Positions 1 to 8,274 of a DNA stretch of 64,000 nucleotides are shown one piece after another. The DNA comes from Rhodoflexus caldus (lineage in GTDB: Bacteria; Bacteroidota; Bacteroidia; Cytophagales; Thermoflexibacteraceae), in NCBI RefSeq assembly GCF_021206925.1, contig NZ_JAJPRF010000005.1:124001-188000 (forward strand), read 5' to 3'. A program made the translations under genes and the position numbers. The number at the start of each line of letters is the position of its first letter. Position 1 is the stretch's first letter. Under the pieces are notes generated by a model. That model was given only the letters and a program-made list of their open reading frames with translations. It was not told where the DNA came from and ran no database searches.

Positions 1-760
1 GTGCCAAAAGTCGCAGAAAAACGCCCAGATGTTCTTGCTTGGGAATTATTTTTTCAATGCCCATGCTGGCAATGTGTACATCGGCAATGTGTGCGCCCAT
101 ATCGGCATTGCCCTCGTTGGTGCAAACCACAAAACCGCCTGTTTCGGCAATGGCAAAATTTACGCCCGTTAGTGCTACTTTATTTTGCAGAAATATCTCC
201 CGCAGATGCTGTCGGGCGGCTTCGGTGAGGTATTTGGGGTCGCTTGCACCTTTTTCAGTGCCTAATTTTTCATGGAACAACTCCCCTATTTCCTCTTTTT
301 TCATGTGGATGGCAGGCAGTACAATGTGGCTCGGCGGCTGATTGGCAAACTGCACCACGCGCTCGCCAAGGTCTGTATCAACCACCTCAATGCCGTTTTC
401 TACCAAAAATTGATTCAGGTGGCACTCTTCGGTGAGCATGGACTTGCTTTTTGCCATGCGCCTGACGCCTTTTGCCTGCAAAATGCCAAGCACAATGCGG
501 TTGTGTTCGGCGGCATCTTTCGCCCAATGTACGCGTATACCGTTGCGTGTGGCGTTCTCCTCAAAAGCAATCAAATATTCATCTAAGTTGGCCAACACAT
601 TCGCTTTGATTTGCGAAGCCCATTCGCGGAGTTGCTCCCACTCGGGTACTGCCTTAACGGCCAAGTCTCGTTTGTTGCGGACAAACCAGAGCGTTTCATC
701 GTGCCAGTTAGTCCGTGGCACATCCTGATTGAATTTGGCTGCTTCAAGGGCATGGTTCAT
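1..760 (-). CDS. lutB: LutB-like lactate utilisation iron-sulfur protein, 5' part (runs off left edge)
   Basis: The first 253 codons are present; the rest lies outside the left edge. The translation starts MNHALEAAKFNQDV and runs through WHDETLWFVRNKRD, a run of Glu/Arg-rich helices, then KDAAEHNRIVLGIL, AKSKSMLTEECHLN, GERVVQFANQPPSHIVLPAI and ALTGVNFAIAETGGFVVCTNEGN. These are the landmark blocks of the LUD domain of LutB/YkgF, the ferredoxin-like subunit that with LutA and LutC oxidises L-lactate to pyruvate. Full-length family members run to roughly 460-480 residues, with two 4Fe-4S motifs after the LUD domain; those would be off the window. I chose the ATG at 760 because the family begins about there. 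The frame stays open for some codons upstream without a better start. LutA or LutC would be expected further left. Confidence 0.88.
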   Translation of the reverse strand, partial: MNHALEAAKFNQDVPRTNWHDETLWFVRNKRDLAVKAVPEWEQLREWASQIKANVLANLDEYLIAFEENATRNGIRVHWAKDAAEHNRIVLGILQAKGVRRMAKSKSMLTEECHLNQFLVENGIEVVDTDLGERVVQFANQPPSHIVLPAIHMKKEEIGELFHEKLGTEKGASDPKYLTEAARQHLREIFLQNKVALTGVNFAIAETGGFVVCTNEGNADMGAHIADVHIASMGIEKIIPKQEHLGVFLRLLA

Positions 761-821
761 ATCGGCAGAAGAATTAAACCAACTGCAAATTAACCCGAAA
801 ACAGGAATTCTAAAGGAAATA

Positions 822-863
822 AAAGCACAATCCCGACAGGCGTTTGTAAACCTACCGGGATTG
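822..863 (-). terminator. Candidate intrinsic terminator after the Spy-like gene
   Basis: Inverted repeat with arms at 828-840 and 851-863: CAATCCCG and AGG pair with CCT and CGGGATTG around a 2-nt internal mismatch. The loop is 10 nt. On the minus strand the stem is followed by a modest T-rich run. It lies just past the stop of the gene at 894-1352, so it probably ends that transcript before the lutB-like gene. Confidence 0.5.
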
Positions 864-893
864 TTCATTCAAATGGCCAAAAATCCGGACTGC

Positions 894-1352
894 TTATCTG
901 AAATCTTCCAAGTCGTCCATCTCCTCATCGGCTGCCCCACCCTGATTGCGACCTCTGCCGCCGTGTTTGCCGCCGCGCTTGTGCATCCTGTCTTTCATCT
1001 GCTCTTTGCGCTTGGCCTGAAATTGTTCAAACTTCGCATGTTGCTCGGCGTTCAGGATTCCTTTCATAGATGCATTGAAGTTCTGTTGAATAGCACGGGC
1101 TTTGTTCATGCGCTCCTGACGGTCGGCGGCTGCTTGTGCACGCAGTTCGTCTGCAGCCCTCACACGCTCTTGCAGGGCTGCTCTTACCTGTTCCTGTTGC
1201 TTATTATCTAACTGTAATTCGGCCGTAAGTTTCTTCACTTGTGCTTCTACGCGCTGTTCCGGTGTCATTTTTTTTCCCTGACCGCGGCGACCTTGCGCCT
1301 GTACTTGCAGCCCCATCAATAAAAGCAGGGCAATCAATCCAAAAATTCTCAT
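894..1352 (-). CDS. Small periplasmic Spy/DUF4890-like protein
   Basis: Encodes 152 residues. The N-terminus MRIFGLIALLLLMGLQVQAQ is a good Sec signal peptide, which is why I start at 1352 rather than at the upstream ATG at 1397, which would bury the signal. The mature protein is a single charged helical region: MTPEQRVEAQVKKLTAELQL, then LDNKQQEQVRAAL, then an Ala/Arg/Gln-rich helix with ILNAEQHAKFEQF. This 'EQR..L...L.L...Q...' pattern is what Spy/CpxP-like and DUF4890 periplasmic proteins show. The tail is basic and Gly/His-rich (RMHKRGGKHGGRGRN) and then acidic (DEEMDDLEDF), suggesting metal or polyanion binding. A chaperone or stress role is inferred from the fold only. Convincing as an exported helical protein; exact function unknown. 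Confidence 0.75.
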   Translation of the reverse strand: MRIFGLIALLLLMGLQVQAQGRRGQGKKMTPEQRVEAQVKKLTAELQLDNKQQEQVRAALQERVRAADELRAQAAADRQERMNKARAIQQNFNASMKGILNAEQHAKFEQFQAKRKEQMKDRMHKRGGKHGGRGRNQGGAADEEMDDLEDFR

Positions 1353-1419
1353 AATCGTGTTATTGTTTAAAAGTTTGTCAGTAAGACAAGATAGCAAACA
1401 CAGGGTTTAATGTCAATTC

Positions 1420-2157
1420 CTATTCCTGCCAAATTTCCCACGCTTTTTCAGCTTGACGGTAGAGCATTTCCAAGCCGTTTTTGACTTGTGCCCCCTGTTG
1501 GCTGCCCCGCTTCATAAATTCGGTTTCTTCGGGGTTGTAAACCAAATCGTGCAGATAATGTGAAGCGGTCAGTTGCTCGTAGGGCAGCGGCGGGAACTCA
1601 TGCACGTTCGGATACATGCCCAGCGGCGTTGTATTGACAATCAGCCGATAAGCATCCAACCCCAGCAGCGGCAACTCGTCGTAGCTGATGCAGTTATGGC
1701 CTACAGGAGTCCGCGAAACAAAGGTGTATTCCATGCCCATGTCTTCCATTACGGCCTGCACCGCTTTGGAAGCGCCGCCCGTTCCCAGAATCAATGCATC
1801 AAACATGTGCCCTTCGGGAACGAAACGCTGCAAAGAATATCTAAAACCCTCATAGTCAGAATTATAACCCGCCAAACTACCATCTGTACAAACTTTAATC
1901 ACATTCACCGCACCTATTTGAGCCGCCTTAGGGTCTATGTAATCCAACAATGGCATCACATCCAATTTGTAGGGAATCGTTACGTTCAATCCTTTGATAT
2001 GCGGATTATTTTTAATCAGCATCCGCAAGCCATCGGCAGAAGGCAGTTCATACAACTCATAAACAGCATCAATTTGCTCACGCTCAAATTTTTCGGTAAA
2101 AAATTTTTTAGAAAACGAATGAGAAAGTTTCCTTCCGATAAGTCCGTAGCCTTGCAT
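1420..2157 (-). CDS. aroE: Shikimate dehydrogenase
   Basis: Encodes 245 residues, the normal size for Bacteroidota AroE. It reduces 3-dehydroshikimate to shikimate with NADPH in aromatic amino acid synthesis. Visible: the N-terminal substrate-binding block YGLIGRKLSHSFSKKFF (the S-x-S pair binds shikimate), the catalytic-Lys region GLNVTIPYKLDVMPLLD, NTDGS/GYNSDYEGF, the NADP-binding glycine loop LGTGGASKAV, and NTTPLGMYPN. The reading frame stays open far upstream, but that stretch has no relation to AroE, so I place the start at ATG 2157. A TAnnTTTG promoter box lies 32 bp upstream. The next minus-strand gene (Spy-like) is unrelated and probably transcribed separately. Confidence 0.96.
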   Translation of the reverse strand: MQGYGLIGRKLSHSFSKKFFTEKFEREQIDAVYELYELPSADGLRMLIKNNPHIKGLNVTIPYKLDVMPLLDYIDPKAAQIGAVNVIKVCTDGSLAGYNSDYEGFRYSLQRFVPEGHMFDALILGTGGASKAVQAVMEDMGMEYTFVSRTPVGHNCISYDELPLLGLDAYRLIVNTTPLGMYPNVHEFPPLPYEQLTASHYLHDLVYNPEETEFMKRGSQQGAQVKNGLEMLYRQAEKAWEIWQE

Positions 2158-2188
2158 CTCTAACAATTGGTTTAATGGCAATCCATAC

Positions 2189-2196
2189 CAAAGGTA
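2189..2196 (-). promoter_or_regulatory. Bacteroidota -7 promoter box for aroE
   Basis: Reads TACCTTTG on the minus strand, a perfect fit to TAnnTTTG, 32 bp upstream of the aroE ATG. No clear -33 TTTG box is present. Confidence 0.55.
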
Positions 2197-2272
2197 GCTA
2201 AAAAAATTTCGCCGATGCTGTAACTTGTCGCTGCCGTGGGGAGTTATGGGGCAAAGTGAATGTGTGAGTGAA

Positions 2273-2280
2273 TAAATTTG
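2273..2280 (+). promoter_or_regulatory. Bacteroidota -7 promoter box for the DUF4837 gene
   Basis: Reads TAAATTTG on the plus strand, a perfect match to TAnnTTTG, 33 bp before the ATG at 2314. The expected leader is about 25 nt. The -33 region is not obvious. Confidence 0.5.
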
Positions 2281-2313
2281 TTTTACGATTGGAATTTTTG
2301 AACAATAAATAAC

Positions 2314-3408
2314 ATGATGACATTGCGACAACTCATAGGAGTGGCAGTAGTAAGTATGCTCGGATGGGCATGTGGCAGCAGCGAAGGAGGCAGCCCGAAT
2401 ACATCTAACCTGCCGGCAGCACGCGGCAAAACGGGTGAAATTATTGTGGTAATGGATACCGCTCAGTGGAGCGGCGAAGTAGGAGAAGCCCTTCGCAGCG
2501 TCTATTCTGCCGAGCTTCCGGGTACGCTCCGCGGCGAACGCATGTTTTCGCTTCGCAAGGCACACGCCACCCAACTCAATAACGTATTGAAACAACACAA
2601 AAACTTGGTTTTTGTAGTTTCACTTGAACGCAACTCTCCTGCCTCGCAACGGGTGAAGTCCTTCTTCCCGCCCGAGGGTTTGCAACAAATCGCACAAGAC
2701 AGCAGCCTGTTCTATCAGGTAGTACCCAATCAGTTTGCAGTCGGCCAAATGGTGGTGTTTTTATTTGGTCAAACCGATAAACAATTGGCCAACCATTTGC
2801 GCGTCAATCGGCGCAAATTGCAGGATATTTTTGCAGAAACTGAACGCAAACGCATTACGCAAGGGCTTTCCAAAGTACGCGCCAAAGACAATTTGGAAGA
2901 AAAAATTGCTAAAACCCACAACATACAACTCCTGTTGCCACGGGGCTTTGAGTTTGTCAAAGAAGAAATCAGCCCCGACAAGAAAAGCGGCTTCCTCTGG
3001 GTGCGAATGCCCGATGCAGAAGTGGACAAAAGCCTGATATTGGCATACAAACCGTATGAATCGGAAAAGCAGTTCTCTAACGACAGCCTGATTGCATGGC
3101 GCAACAGTTTAGGCAAAGCCCATCTGTACGGCGACCCCGAAAAGCCCGAAACTTACATGATTACTGAACCGCTGGAACCTCCTACCCTACGGGAAAGCAC
3201 CGTAAACAACAACTACGCCAAGGAAATGCGCGGCCTGTGGCGCACCAATAATGCCGTTATGGGCGGCTCGTTTCTGAGCTACAGTTTCGCCGATGCCAAA
3301 ACAGGCAGGATATACTACTACGAGGGTTTCGCCTATGCTCCATCGCGCAACAGTAAACGCGAAATCATCCGCGAACTGGAAGCTATTTTGCGAGCAGCCA
3401 AGTATTAA
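2314..3408 (+). CDS. DUF4837 family probable lipoprotein
   Basis: Encodes 364 residues. The N-terminus has a short hydrophobic segment ending GWACGSSEGG, a plausible though non-canonical lipobox (Trp at -2), so the mature protein is probably lipid-anchored at Cys20 or thereabouts. The body matches my memory of DUF4837, a Bacteroidota-specific family: GKTGEIIVVMDTAQWSG near the start, LFGQTDKQLANHLRVNRRKL in the middle, the LLPRGFEFVKEE and FLWVRMPDAEVDKSLI segments, and the C-terminal RGLWRTNNAVMGGSFLSY and GRIYYYEGFAYAP blocks. The function of the family is unknown. Two start codons in tandem (2314 and 2317) are both usable. Convergent with the TonB receptor gene; divergent from aroE. Confidence 0.85.
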   Translation: MMTLRQLIGVAVVSMLGWACGSSEGGSPNTSNLPAARGKTGEIIVVMDTAQWSGEVGEALRSVYSAELPGTLRGERMFSLRKAHATQLNNVLKQHKNLVFVVSLERNSPASQRVKSFFPPEGLQQIAQDSSLFYQVVPNQFAVGQMVVFLFGQTDKQLANHLRVNRRKLQDIFAETERKRITQGLSKVRAKDNLEEKIAKTHNIQLLLPRGFEFVKEEISPDKKSGFLWVRMPDAEVDKSLILAYKPYESEKQFSNDSLIAWRNSLGKAHLYGDPEKPETYMITEPLEPPTLRESTVNNNYAKEMRGLWRTNNAVMGGSFLSYSFADAKTGRIYYYEGFAYAPSRNSKREIIRELEAILRAAKY

Positions 3409-3412
3409 AATG

Positions 3413-3447
3413 CGGATTTCGGATTTCGGATTGCGGATTGCGAATTT
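3413..3447. repeat. Heptamer tandem repeat (CGGATTT/CGGATTG)x5
   Basis: Five consecutive 7-bp units starting at 3413, 3420, 3427, 3434 and 3441: CGGATTT, CGGATTT, CGGATTG, CGGATTG, CGAATTT. They sit directly after the stop codon of the DUF4837 gene. No coding or regulatory role is apparent. Confidence 0.85.
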
Positions 3448-3503
3448 TTTTTAAAAACACATCGTCCGCAGAGGTTGCTCGATAGTATGGCGGCTTATCA
3501 CGG

Positions 3504-3545
3504 CAAAAAATAGAGAGTCATTCCGGCTTCCGGAATGACTCTCTT
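3504..3545 (-). terminator. Intrinsic terminator of the TonB receptor gene
   Basis: A perfect 15-bp stem (3512-3526 with 3530-3544, arms AGAGAGTCATTCCGG / CCGGAATGACTCTCT) with a 3-nt loop. On the minus strand it is followed by T-A-T6. It lies 23 bp past the stop of the receptor gene. Confidence 0.85.
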
Positions 3546-3567
3546 AGCATTAATAACCAATTGCTAA

Positions 3568-6483
3568 TCAAAAGTTGTAGGTAACTGATAACGTAATCTG
3601 ACGACCCAGAATCGGACGTGCCCACACAGGGAAATTAGCAGCATTCAATGCCGTAATATCGGAGTTAGAAAGCACCGTTCCGGCAGGGGTGCGGATACCG
3701 CCAACAGCAAGGTCTTCGGCAGTAGAACCGAACGCACCATAGCCGCTGAAGTTCAGGATACCCGTGCTGTTCAGCAGGTTGCTGCCTTGCAAGGCAAAGT
3801 TGAAGCGGTTGATGTCTGCCATGATACCCGCACTCAATACGCCGTAGGCAGGCAGTTCAATCGTATTGCGGCGGTTGCCGTAGCGCTTGCCGAAATAGCG
3901 GTAGTTCAAATAAGGGGTAAATTTGCCGACTTTGTACGAAGGCGTAACGTCAAACATTACGGAAGGAAGAAAGTCCACACGCTTACCTGAAAAATCTTCA
4001 TTAAAGAAGTTGGCCGGGTTGGTACTGCGTGCCGTGTTCTGATAAGTCAGGCGGGCAAAGCGCGGGTCTTGCAGCGTAGAAGACAGGCGCACGTTAAACT
4101 TCTGTACGGGCTGCCAAATGGTTTCTATTTCTACACCCATTGTGCGGGTAGCGTTGAAGGTCGGGTCGGTGAAGAAACTGTTAGCTCCCTGCGTAATGAA
4201 TAATTGCAGCAATACGTTGTCCTGATAGCTGTAAAAGCCCGTAATGGTAGCCGAAACTTTCTGCGAGGTGATTTTGTAACCGACTTCCGCCTGCGTGATG
4301 GTTTCAATCACGCCACGCTGAATAGGTACATTTACGAAGTTGTTGGCGTAGTAGTCCAGTTCAGGGGCTTTGTTGCCGCGTGAGAAGCGCACATAAGTCG
4401 CCGATTTATCGCTGATTTTGTAGTTGATACCCAGCGAGCCTGAAAAATAGTTGTAGGTTTCGTTCCAATTGTAAGTAACACCGTTGTAGAGGCGTGTGCC
4501 CAAATCGTAAGAAGTGAGCGGGTTACGGTCTAATCCGCCGAGTGCTGCCAAACCGGGCAGACCTGCCGTTACGGTGCTGCCGCCGCGCCAGCCTTCCTTC
4601 GTGCCGCTGTGATTTACCGACTCAAAACGCAAGCCCAAATCAATGTTCAACTTGTCATTCACTTTCCATAAATCGTTGGCAAAGAAGGCGTTGATATTAG
4701 ACTTCATATCGGTAACGGTGTATGCCAAACCGCTCCAAAGCAAAAAGCCGTTGGGGTCGGTTGCCTGTACGGTCTGCCCTGCAAACGGGAAAGTGATGCG
4801 CACGGGGCGTCCATCAAACGAAGCAGCGATACCGTCCACAAACCAGCGGGTTTGCATCGATGTGCGCCCTGTGTACCAACCCAAGGTCAGGTTGTGTTTG
4901 CCTGCCTGCTTGTTGAGCCTTACGATGCCCTGCACATCGCCGATTTGGTTATTCATGTTCAGCGGCGCGGTGGCAAACAGGTAGCGCCCGAGCCTGTTAG
5001 GCGTGTTGGGGTCTAACTGTCCGTTGATAACGCGGGCAAGCACTTCGCCCGTACGGGCATCAAAGTAGGTCGGCGATAAAAATCCCGGAATCGGTGAGCC
5101 GATAGCAGGATAAGCACCTGCGCCAAACTGCCCGTAGCCCGGGTCGGCGGCGCTTGGCACAACCGACATGGTTACGTTACCCTGATATTGCAGGTAGTTT
5201 TGGTCAAAGTCGCTAACTTTGGCGGCAAGGCTAAGCCCCCAATTGTTGCCCAAATCGTAGTCAAAGTTAGCACCGAAGGCAAACGACTTGTTAGCAATGC
5301 CTTTGGACGCATCAAAAGTACGGGTAGGCAATTGGTCAAACGGAATTTCGGGACGAAAACGCGAAGCATCGGGGATGGTCGTCCGCAGATTCAGGAACGT
5401 AGTAGAGTTGATAATGTCAAAGCCGCCGTAGCCACTCTTCATATCGGCGGTGAGCGGAATTTCTTTGAAGAAAGTATTGCGGTCGTTCAAGTACTTGCCG
5501 TAGAGGCGGAACTGCCCGCGGGCAAAGTTCTTGCTGATGTTGGCTTTGAACTGTCCGCCTTGATTGGCGTTGAAATCCATCGTGCGTGCACCTTCGTCAA
5601 TGCGGTAGAAACCGCCTACGTGGTATGACCAGCCGTTGGCAATGGGTCCGCCTACTTCCAAGTCGGCGCGATAGAGCATCTTGCCGTTGTTGTGGATGCC
5701 TGTTTGCAAGCGCGCCGAGCCTGCGGTTTTCAATCCGCCCGTTTTGGAAATAAAGTTGAAAATACCGCCGGGGGCGTTAGCTACGGCAATAGACGCGCTG
5801 CCGCCGCGGATGCCTTCCATACGGGCAACGGTCAAATCGTTGCGGTGGAACATGTCAATCACGGCAAAGCCGAGCTGCGAAGCCATCACAGGCAAGCCTT
5901 CTTCCTGTAAAGAAACATACTGAAAACCAATGTTTTGGTTACCCACAGGGGTAACGCCGCGGGTAATGACGCGGTTGCCGACTTCGCCCGCCGAGTTATC
6001 TACCCATACGCCCGGAACGGCTTGCAACAGGTCGCCCGTACCGCGCGGGGCGCGCATGTCCATCAGTTTGGGGCTGAGCGTCGTAATGGCAACGCTGGAT
6101 TCCAATTTGGTGCGTTCGTCAAAAGCACCCGTTACTACTACTTCGTCCAGCGAAAGCAAGTCTTCTTCGGTGCTGATGCTAACCGTTACGGGCGAGCTGC
6201 CTACTTCTACCTCTTGGCGAACGGTTTTGTAACCGATAAACGACATAACAAGGATGTATTTGCCCGGTGCAACGCCCACAATGGTAAATTTGCCCGAAGC
6301 ATCGGTAAGTGCGCCTTTGGTAGTGCCTTGCAGCGACACGTTAGCACCAATCACCGCATTACCCGATTTGTCTTTGACTTCGCCCGAAATATTCTGCTGA
6401 GCGTAGGCCATAGTTGCCGTTACCAGAAGCAGTATGAGCAACATTAAAATTCTGCGTAGTGTATGGTTGTTTTTCATTTTCAT
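3568..6483 (-). CDS. TonB-dependent outer-membrane receptor with carboxypeptidase-regulatory-like N-domain
   Basis: Encodes 971 residues. A Sec signal peptide ends at ATMAYAQQ (about residue 29). Residues ~30-115 form a CarboxypepD_reg-like Ig fold (SGEVKDKSGNAVIGANVSLQGT, GKFTIVGVAPGKYILVMSFI). LSLDEVVVTGAFDERTKLES leads into the plug, with GVWVDNSAGEVGNRVITRG and the EGIRGGSASIAVANAPGG block (~220-245). The rest is a long beta-barrel ending in the aromatic strand QITLSVTYNF. It imports a ligand across the outer membrane using TonB energy. The plug wording (QEEGLPVMASQLGFAVIDMFH) resembles siderophore/iron-type receptors more than SusC proteins, and no SusD partner is adjacent. It follows the TetR gene on the same strand by 64 bp, so the two may be cotranscribed. 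Ligand unknown. Confidence 0.93.
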   Translation of the reverse strand: MKMKNNHTLRRILMLLILLLVTATMAYAQQNISGEVKDKSGNAVIGANVSLQGTTKGALTDASGKFTIVGVAPGKYILVMSFIGYKTVRQEVEVGSSPVTVSISTEEDLLSLDEVVVTGAFDERTKLESSVAITTLSPKLMDMRAPRGTGDLLQAVPGVWVDNSAGEVGNRVITRGVTPVGNQNIGFQYVSLQEEGLPVMASQLGFAVIDMFHRNDLTVARMEGIRGGSASIAVANAPGGIFNFISKTGGLKTAGSARLQTGIHNNGKMLYRADLEVGGPIANGWSYHVGGFYRIDEGARTMDFNANQGGQFKANISKNFARGQFRLYGKYLNDRNTFFKEIPLTADMKSGYGGFDIINSTTFLNLRTTIPDASRFRPEIPFDQLPTRTFDASKGIANKSFAFGANFDYDLGNNWGLSLAAKVSDFDQNYLQYQGNVTMSVVPSAADPGYGQFGAGAYPAIGSPIPGFLSPTYFDARTGEVLARVINGQLDPNTPNRLGRYLFATAPLNMNNQIGDVQGIVRLNKQAGKHNLTLGWYTGRTSMQTRWFVDGIAASFDGRPVRITFPFAGQTVQATDPNGFLLWSGLAYTVTDMKSNINAFFANDLWKVNDKLNIDLGLRFESVNHSGTKEGWRGGSTVTAGLPGLAALGGLDRNPLTSYDLGTRLYNGVTYNWNETYNYFSGSLGINYKISDKSATYVRFSRGNKAPELDYYANNFVNVPIQRGVIETITQAEVGYKITSQKVSATITGFYSYQDNVLLQLFITQGANSFFTDPTFNATRTMGVEIETIWQPVQKFNVRLSSTLQDPRFARLTYQNTARSTNPANFFNEDFSGKRVDFLPSVMFDVTPSYKVGKFTPYLNYRYFGKRYGNRRNTIELPAYGVLSAGIMADINRFNFALQGSNLLNSTGILNFSGYGAFGSTAEDLAVGGIRTPAGTVLSNSDITALNAANFPVWARPILGRQITLSVTYNF

Positions 6484-6547
6484 CTTTAAAGCATTTGATT
6501 AAGTGATTGTTGAATAAGTTGTATTGCTTGCAATAAAAGGGTAGTGT

Positions 6548-7225
6548 TTACGGCGTAGAGAGAATATGGTCGGCAATGTGGAACAGGTATGCCTGCCAGC
6601 TGTCAGGATTCACATGGTAAATGGTCGTGTCTTGGTCGCCCATGCTGATATTGAGTTTTACATAACCGATGATGATTGCCCAAAGCGTTACATAAATCAT
6701 TTGCGGCTTTTGCGTATTTCGGATGCTGCCATCCTGTATGCCTTCTTTGATAATGCTAATCACCATGGATACAGGTTGATTATGAATGGCTTTGATTTTT
6801 CGGTAATAATGACTTTCGCGGATTGTTTCTGTATTGAGCACCCCCTGCTCGCCCTCTTTTTGCTGGCGAATGGAAAGCCGTATGCCGGACATGTAATTCA
6901 GAATAGCCTCATGGTAATAGAAATGCTTTTTGCTAAACTCGGTATAAGCCTGCATAACAGCCAGTACTTTTTCCTTACCCGTTTTGTCTTGCATGGAAGA
7001 GAGTATTTTCTGATAGGTGCTGATAATCAGCTCAAAAGCCTTGTAAGTAATTGCCATTAACAAATCTTCTTTGCTGCTGAAATAAAAGTACAACAAGCCT
7101 TTGCTCAGTCCTGCTTTGGCAGCTACTTCCTCCATCTTGGCATTATGGAAGCCTTTACTGAAAAACACTTCCTCCGCCGCACGGATGATAGCTTGCTCTT
7201 TTTCCTGTCGTTCCAATACGCCCAT
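6548..7225 (-). CDS. TetR/AcrR family transcriptional regulator
   Basis: Encodes 225 residues. The N-terminal helix-turn-helix is clear: AIIRAAEEVFFSKGFHNAKM then EEVAAKAGLSKGLLYFYFSSKEDLL (~12-55). The C-terminal ligand-binding half is helical and not assignable. TetR proteins repress until an inducer binds. A palindrome TTGACTTTCGGTCAA lies 32 bp upstream of the start and could be its own operator. The TonB receptor gene starts 64 bp downstream with no terminator visible between, so the regulator probably controls itself and the receptor together. Neighbours do not indicate the inducer. Confidence 0.92.
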   Translation of the reverse strand: MGVLERQEKEQAIIRAAEEVFFSKGFHNAKMEEVAAKAGLSKGLLYFYFSSKEDLLMAITYKAFELIISTYQKILSSMQDKTGKEKVLAVMQAYTEFSKKHFYYHEAILNYMSGIRLSIRQQKEGEQGVLNTETIRESHYYRKIKAIHNQPVSMVISIIKEGIQDGSIRNTQKPQMIYVTLWAIIIGYVKLNISMGDQDTTIYHVNPDSWQAYLFHIADHILSTP

Positions 7226-7256
7226 GCCTGTATAACTTGACCAAGAGTTAAGTTGT

Positions 7257-7271
7257 TTGACTTTCGGTCAA
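7257..7271. promoter_or_regulatory. Palindromic candidate TetR operator
   Basis: TTGACTTTCGGTCAA: 5-bp perfect arms TTGAC/GTCAA around a 5-nt centre, 32 bp upstream of the TetR start. A related half-site TTGACC lies at 7237-7245 (CTTGACC), so there may be two adjacent sites. Assignment to this regulator is inference from position and symmetry. Confidence 0.5.
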
Positions 7272-7379
7272 ATTATATCTTTTTCAAATGAACACCAAAT
7301 CATTAGGGAAATTTCATTTTGCGGTTTTTCCTGTAAGTAAACGGCTTTTTTTTATATTACAGGACTACCAACCTGTTCA

Positions 7380-8267
7380 ATGACTATGATAGCGTATGTA
7401 CGTTGTTTACTTTTTACTGTTTTTTGCTTGGGTTTGTACTGTTCCAACCTTGCAAATGCGCAGGTAAAAAAAGGAACACCTGCCAAATCCAACACCCAAA
7501 AACCGGCCAATGACGATACCGAAGCATGTATTCAGGTACTGAAAGATTTTGCCCAAGCCTATTCCGGCATTTCAGAGCATCGCAACCGCGATAAAGTGCT
7601 TGCTTTTTTCACCCCCAATCTTGCTACGGAAATAACTACCATCAATATTAAAGGCAACGTGCAAAATCGTTCCAGCGACTATCGGCAGTTTGCACAATAT
7701 CTCGACGGGTTAATTAACACCCGCACATTAAAAATTCGTTATTCGGTTGATAAAATATTGCACACTGTCGTCAAAGGAAATTTCGGCGTAGTAGTTTATG
7801 AAACCTCTTATGAAATCCTGCGCGACGGCGAATCGCTCATTAAAGGTACGGAAGTAAACACCGCTAACCTGATTAAGGCCAACAACCGCTGGTTGATTAG
7901 CTACTACAACATCTACGATATTGCCGCCAATGTGCAGCGGGGCAGTTGTCAATGCGAAATATTCAAAGGAGATGACAACAAGTATGTAACCCGCACCAGC
8001 TATCCGAGCGGCACGCGCTACGAAGTAACCATGGATAACTTCACCATCGGATTTAACGATAAAGTCGGTGGTCGGCTGATTTGTGTCAGGGACTTGTTTT
8101 TTGTTTGGAAGCGCACCGGCAATATTGTCCAACTCTCTATGGAAGGCAAACAACTGAAAGAAACAGGTGAGGAATTGGGCGTTACCGATGACGACCAAGA
8201 GATGCTGCTCACCATACTTCGCACCGTATTATTTGCCGATAATTGTTTGTCTGTAAGAAAACGCTAA
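7380..8267 (+). CDS. Secreted protein of unknown function with NTF2-like region and C-x-C-E motif (paralogue 1)
   Basis: Encodes 295 residues. A signal peptide ends near NLANAQ (~28). Residues ~48-185 look like a SnoaL/NTF2-type alpha+beta cone: ACIQVLKDFAQAYSGI, VLAFFTPNLATEITTI, then strands GVVVYETSYEIL and LIKANNRWLISYYNIYD. A C-terminal half follows with GSCQCEIF, YVTRTSYPSGTRYEV and DNFTIGF. The next gene has the same architecture with LCTCELY, IASRLIYPEGESM and LDYFSF at matching places, so the two are diverged tandem paralogues. They are 7 bp apart and probably cotranscribed. I do not recognise the family by name. A two-component system follows 70 bp after the second copy; a sensing or envelope role is speculation. 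Confidence 0.8.
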   Translation: MTMIAYVRCLLFTVFCLGLYCSNLANAQVKKGTPAKSNTQKPANDDTEACIQVLKDFAQAYSGISEHRNRDKVLAFFTPNLATEITTINIKGNVQNRSSDYRQFAQYLDGLINTRTLKIRYSVDKILHTVVKGNFGVVVYETSYEILRDGESLIKGTEVNTANLIKANNRWLISYYNIYDIAANVQRGSCQCEIFKGDDNKYVTRTSYPSGTRYEVTMDNFTIGFNDKVGGRLICVRDLFFVWKRTGNIVQLSMEGKQLKETGEELGVTDDDQEMLLTILRTVLFADNCLSVRKR

Positions 8268-8274
8268 GCACAAC

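Noticed and set aside
1420-2598. aroE as a 392-residue protein starting far upstream
   Set aside because: The extra ~147 residues have no AroE similarity and overlap the start of the convergent-reading DUF4837 gene; ATG 2157 gives a normal-length enzyme with a promoter box upstream.
6522-6535. TATTGC-TT-GCAATA palindrome between the TetR and TonB genes
   Set aside because: Too short to separate from chance and no T-run; not called as terminator or operator.
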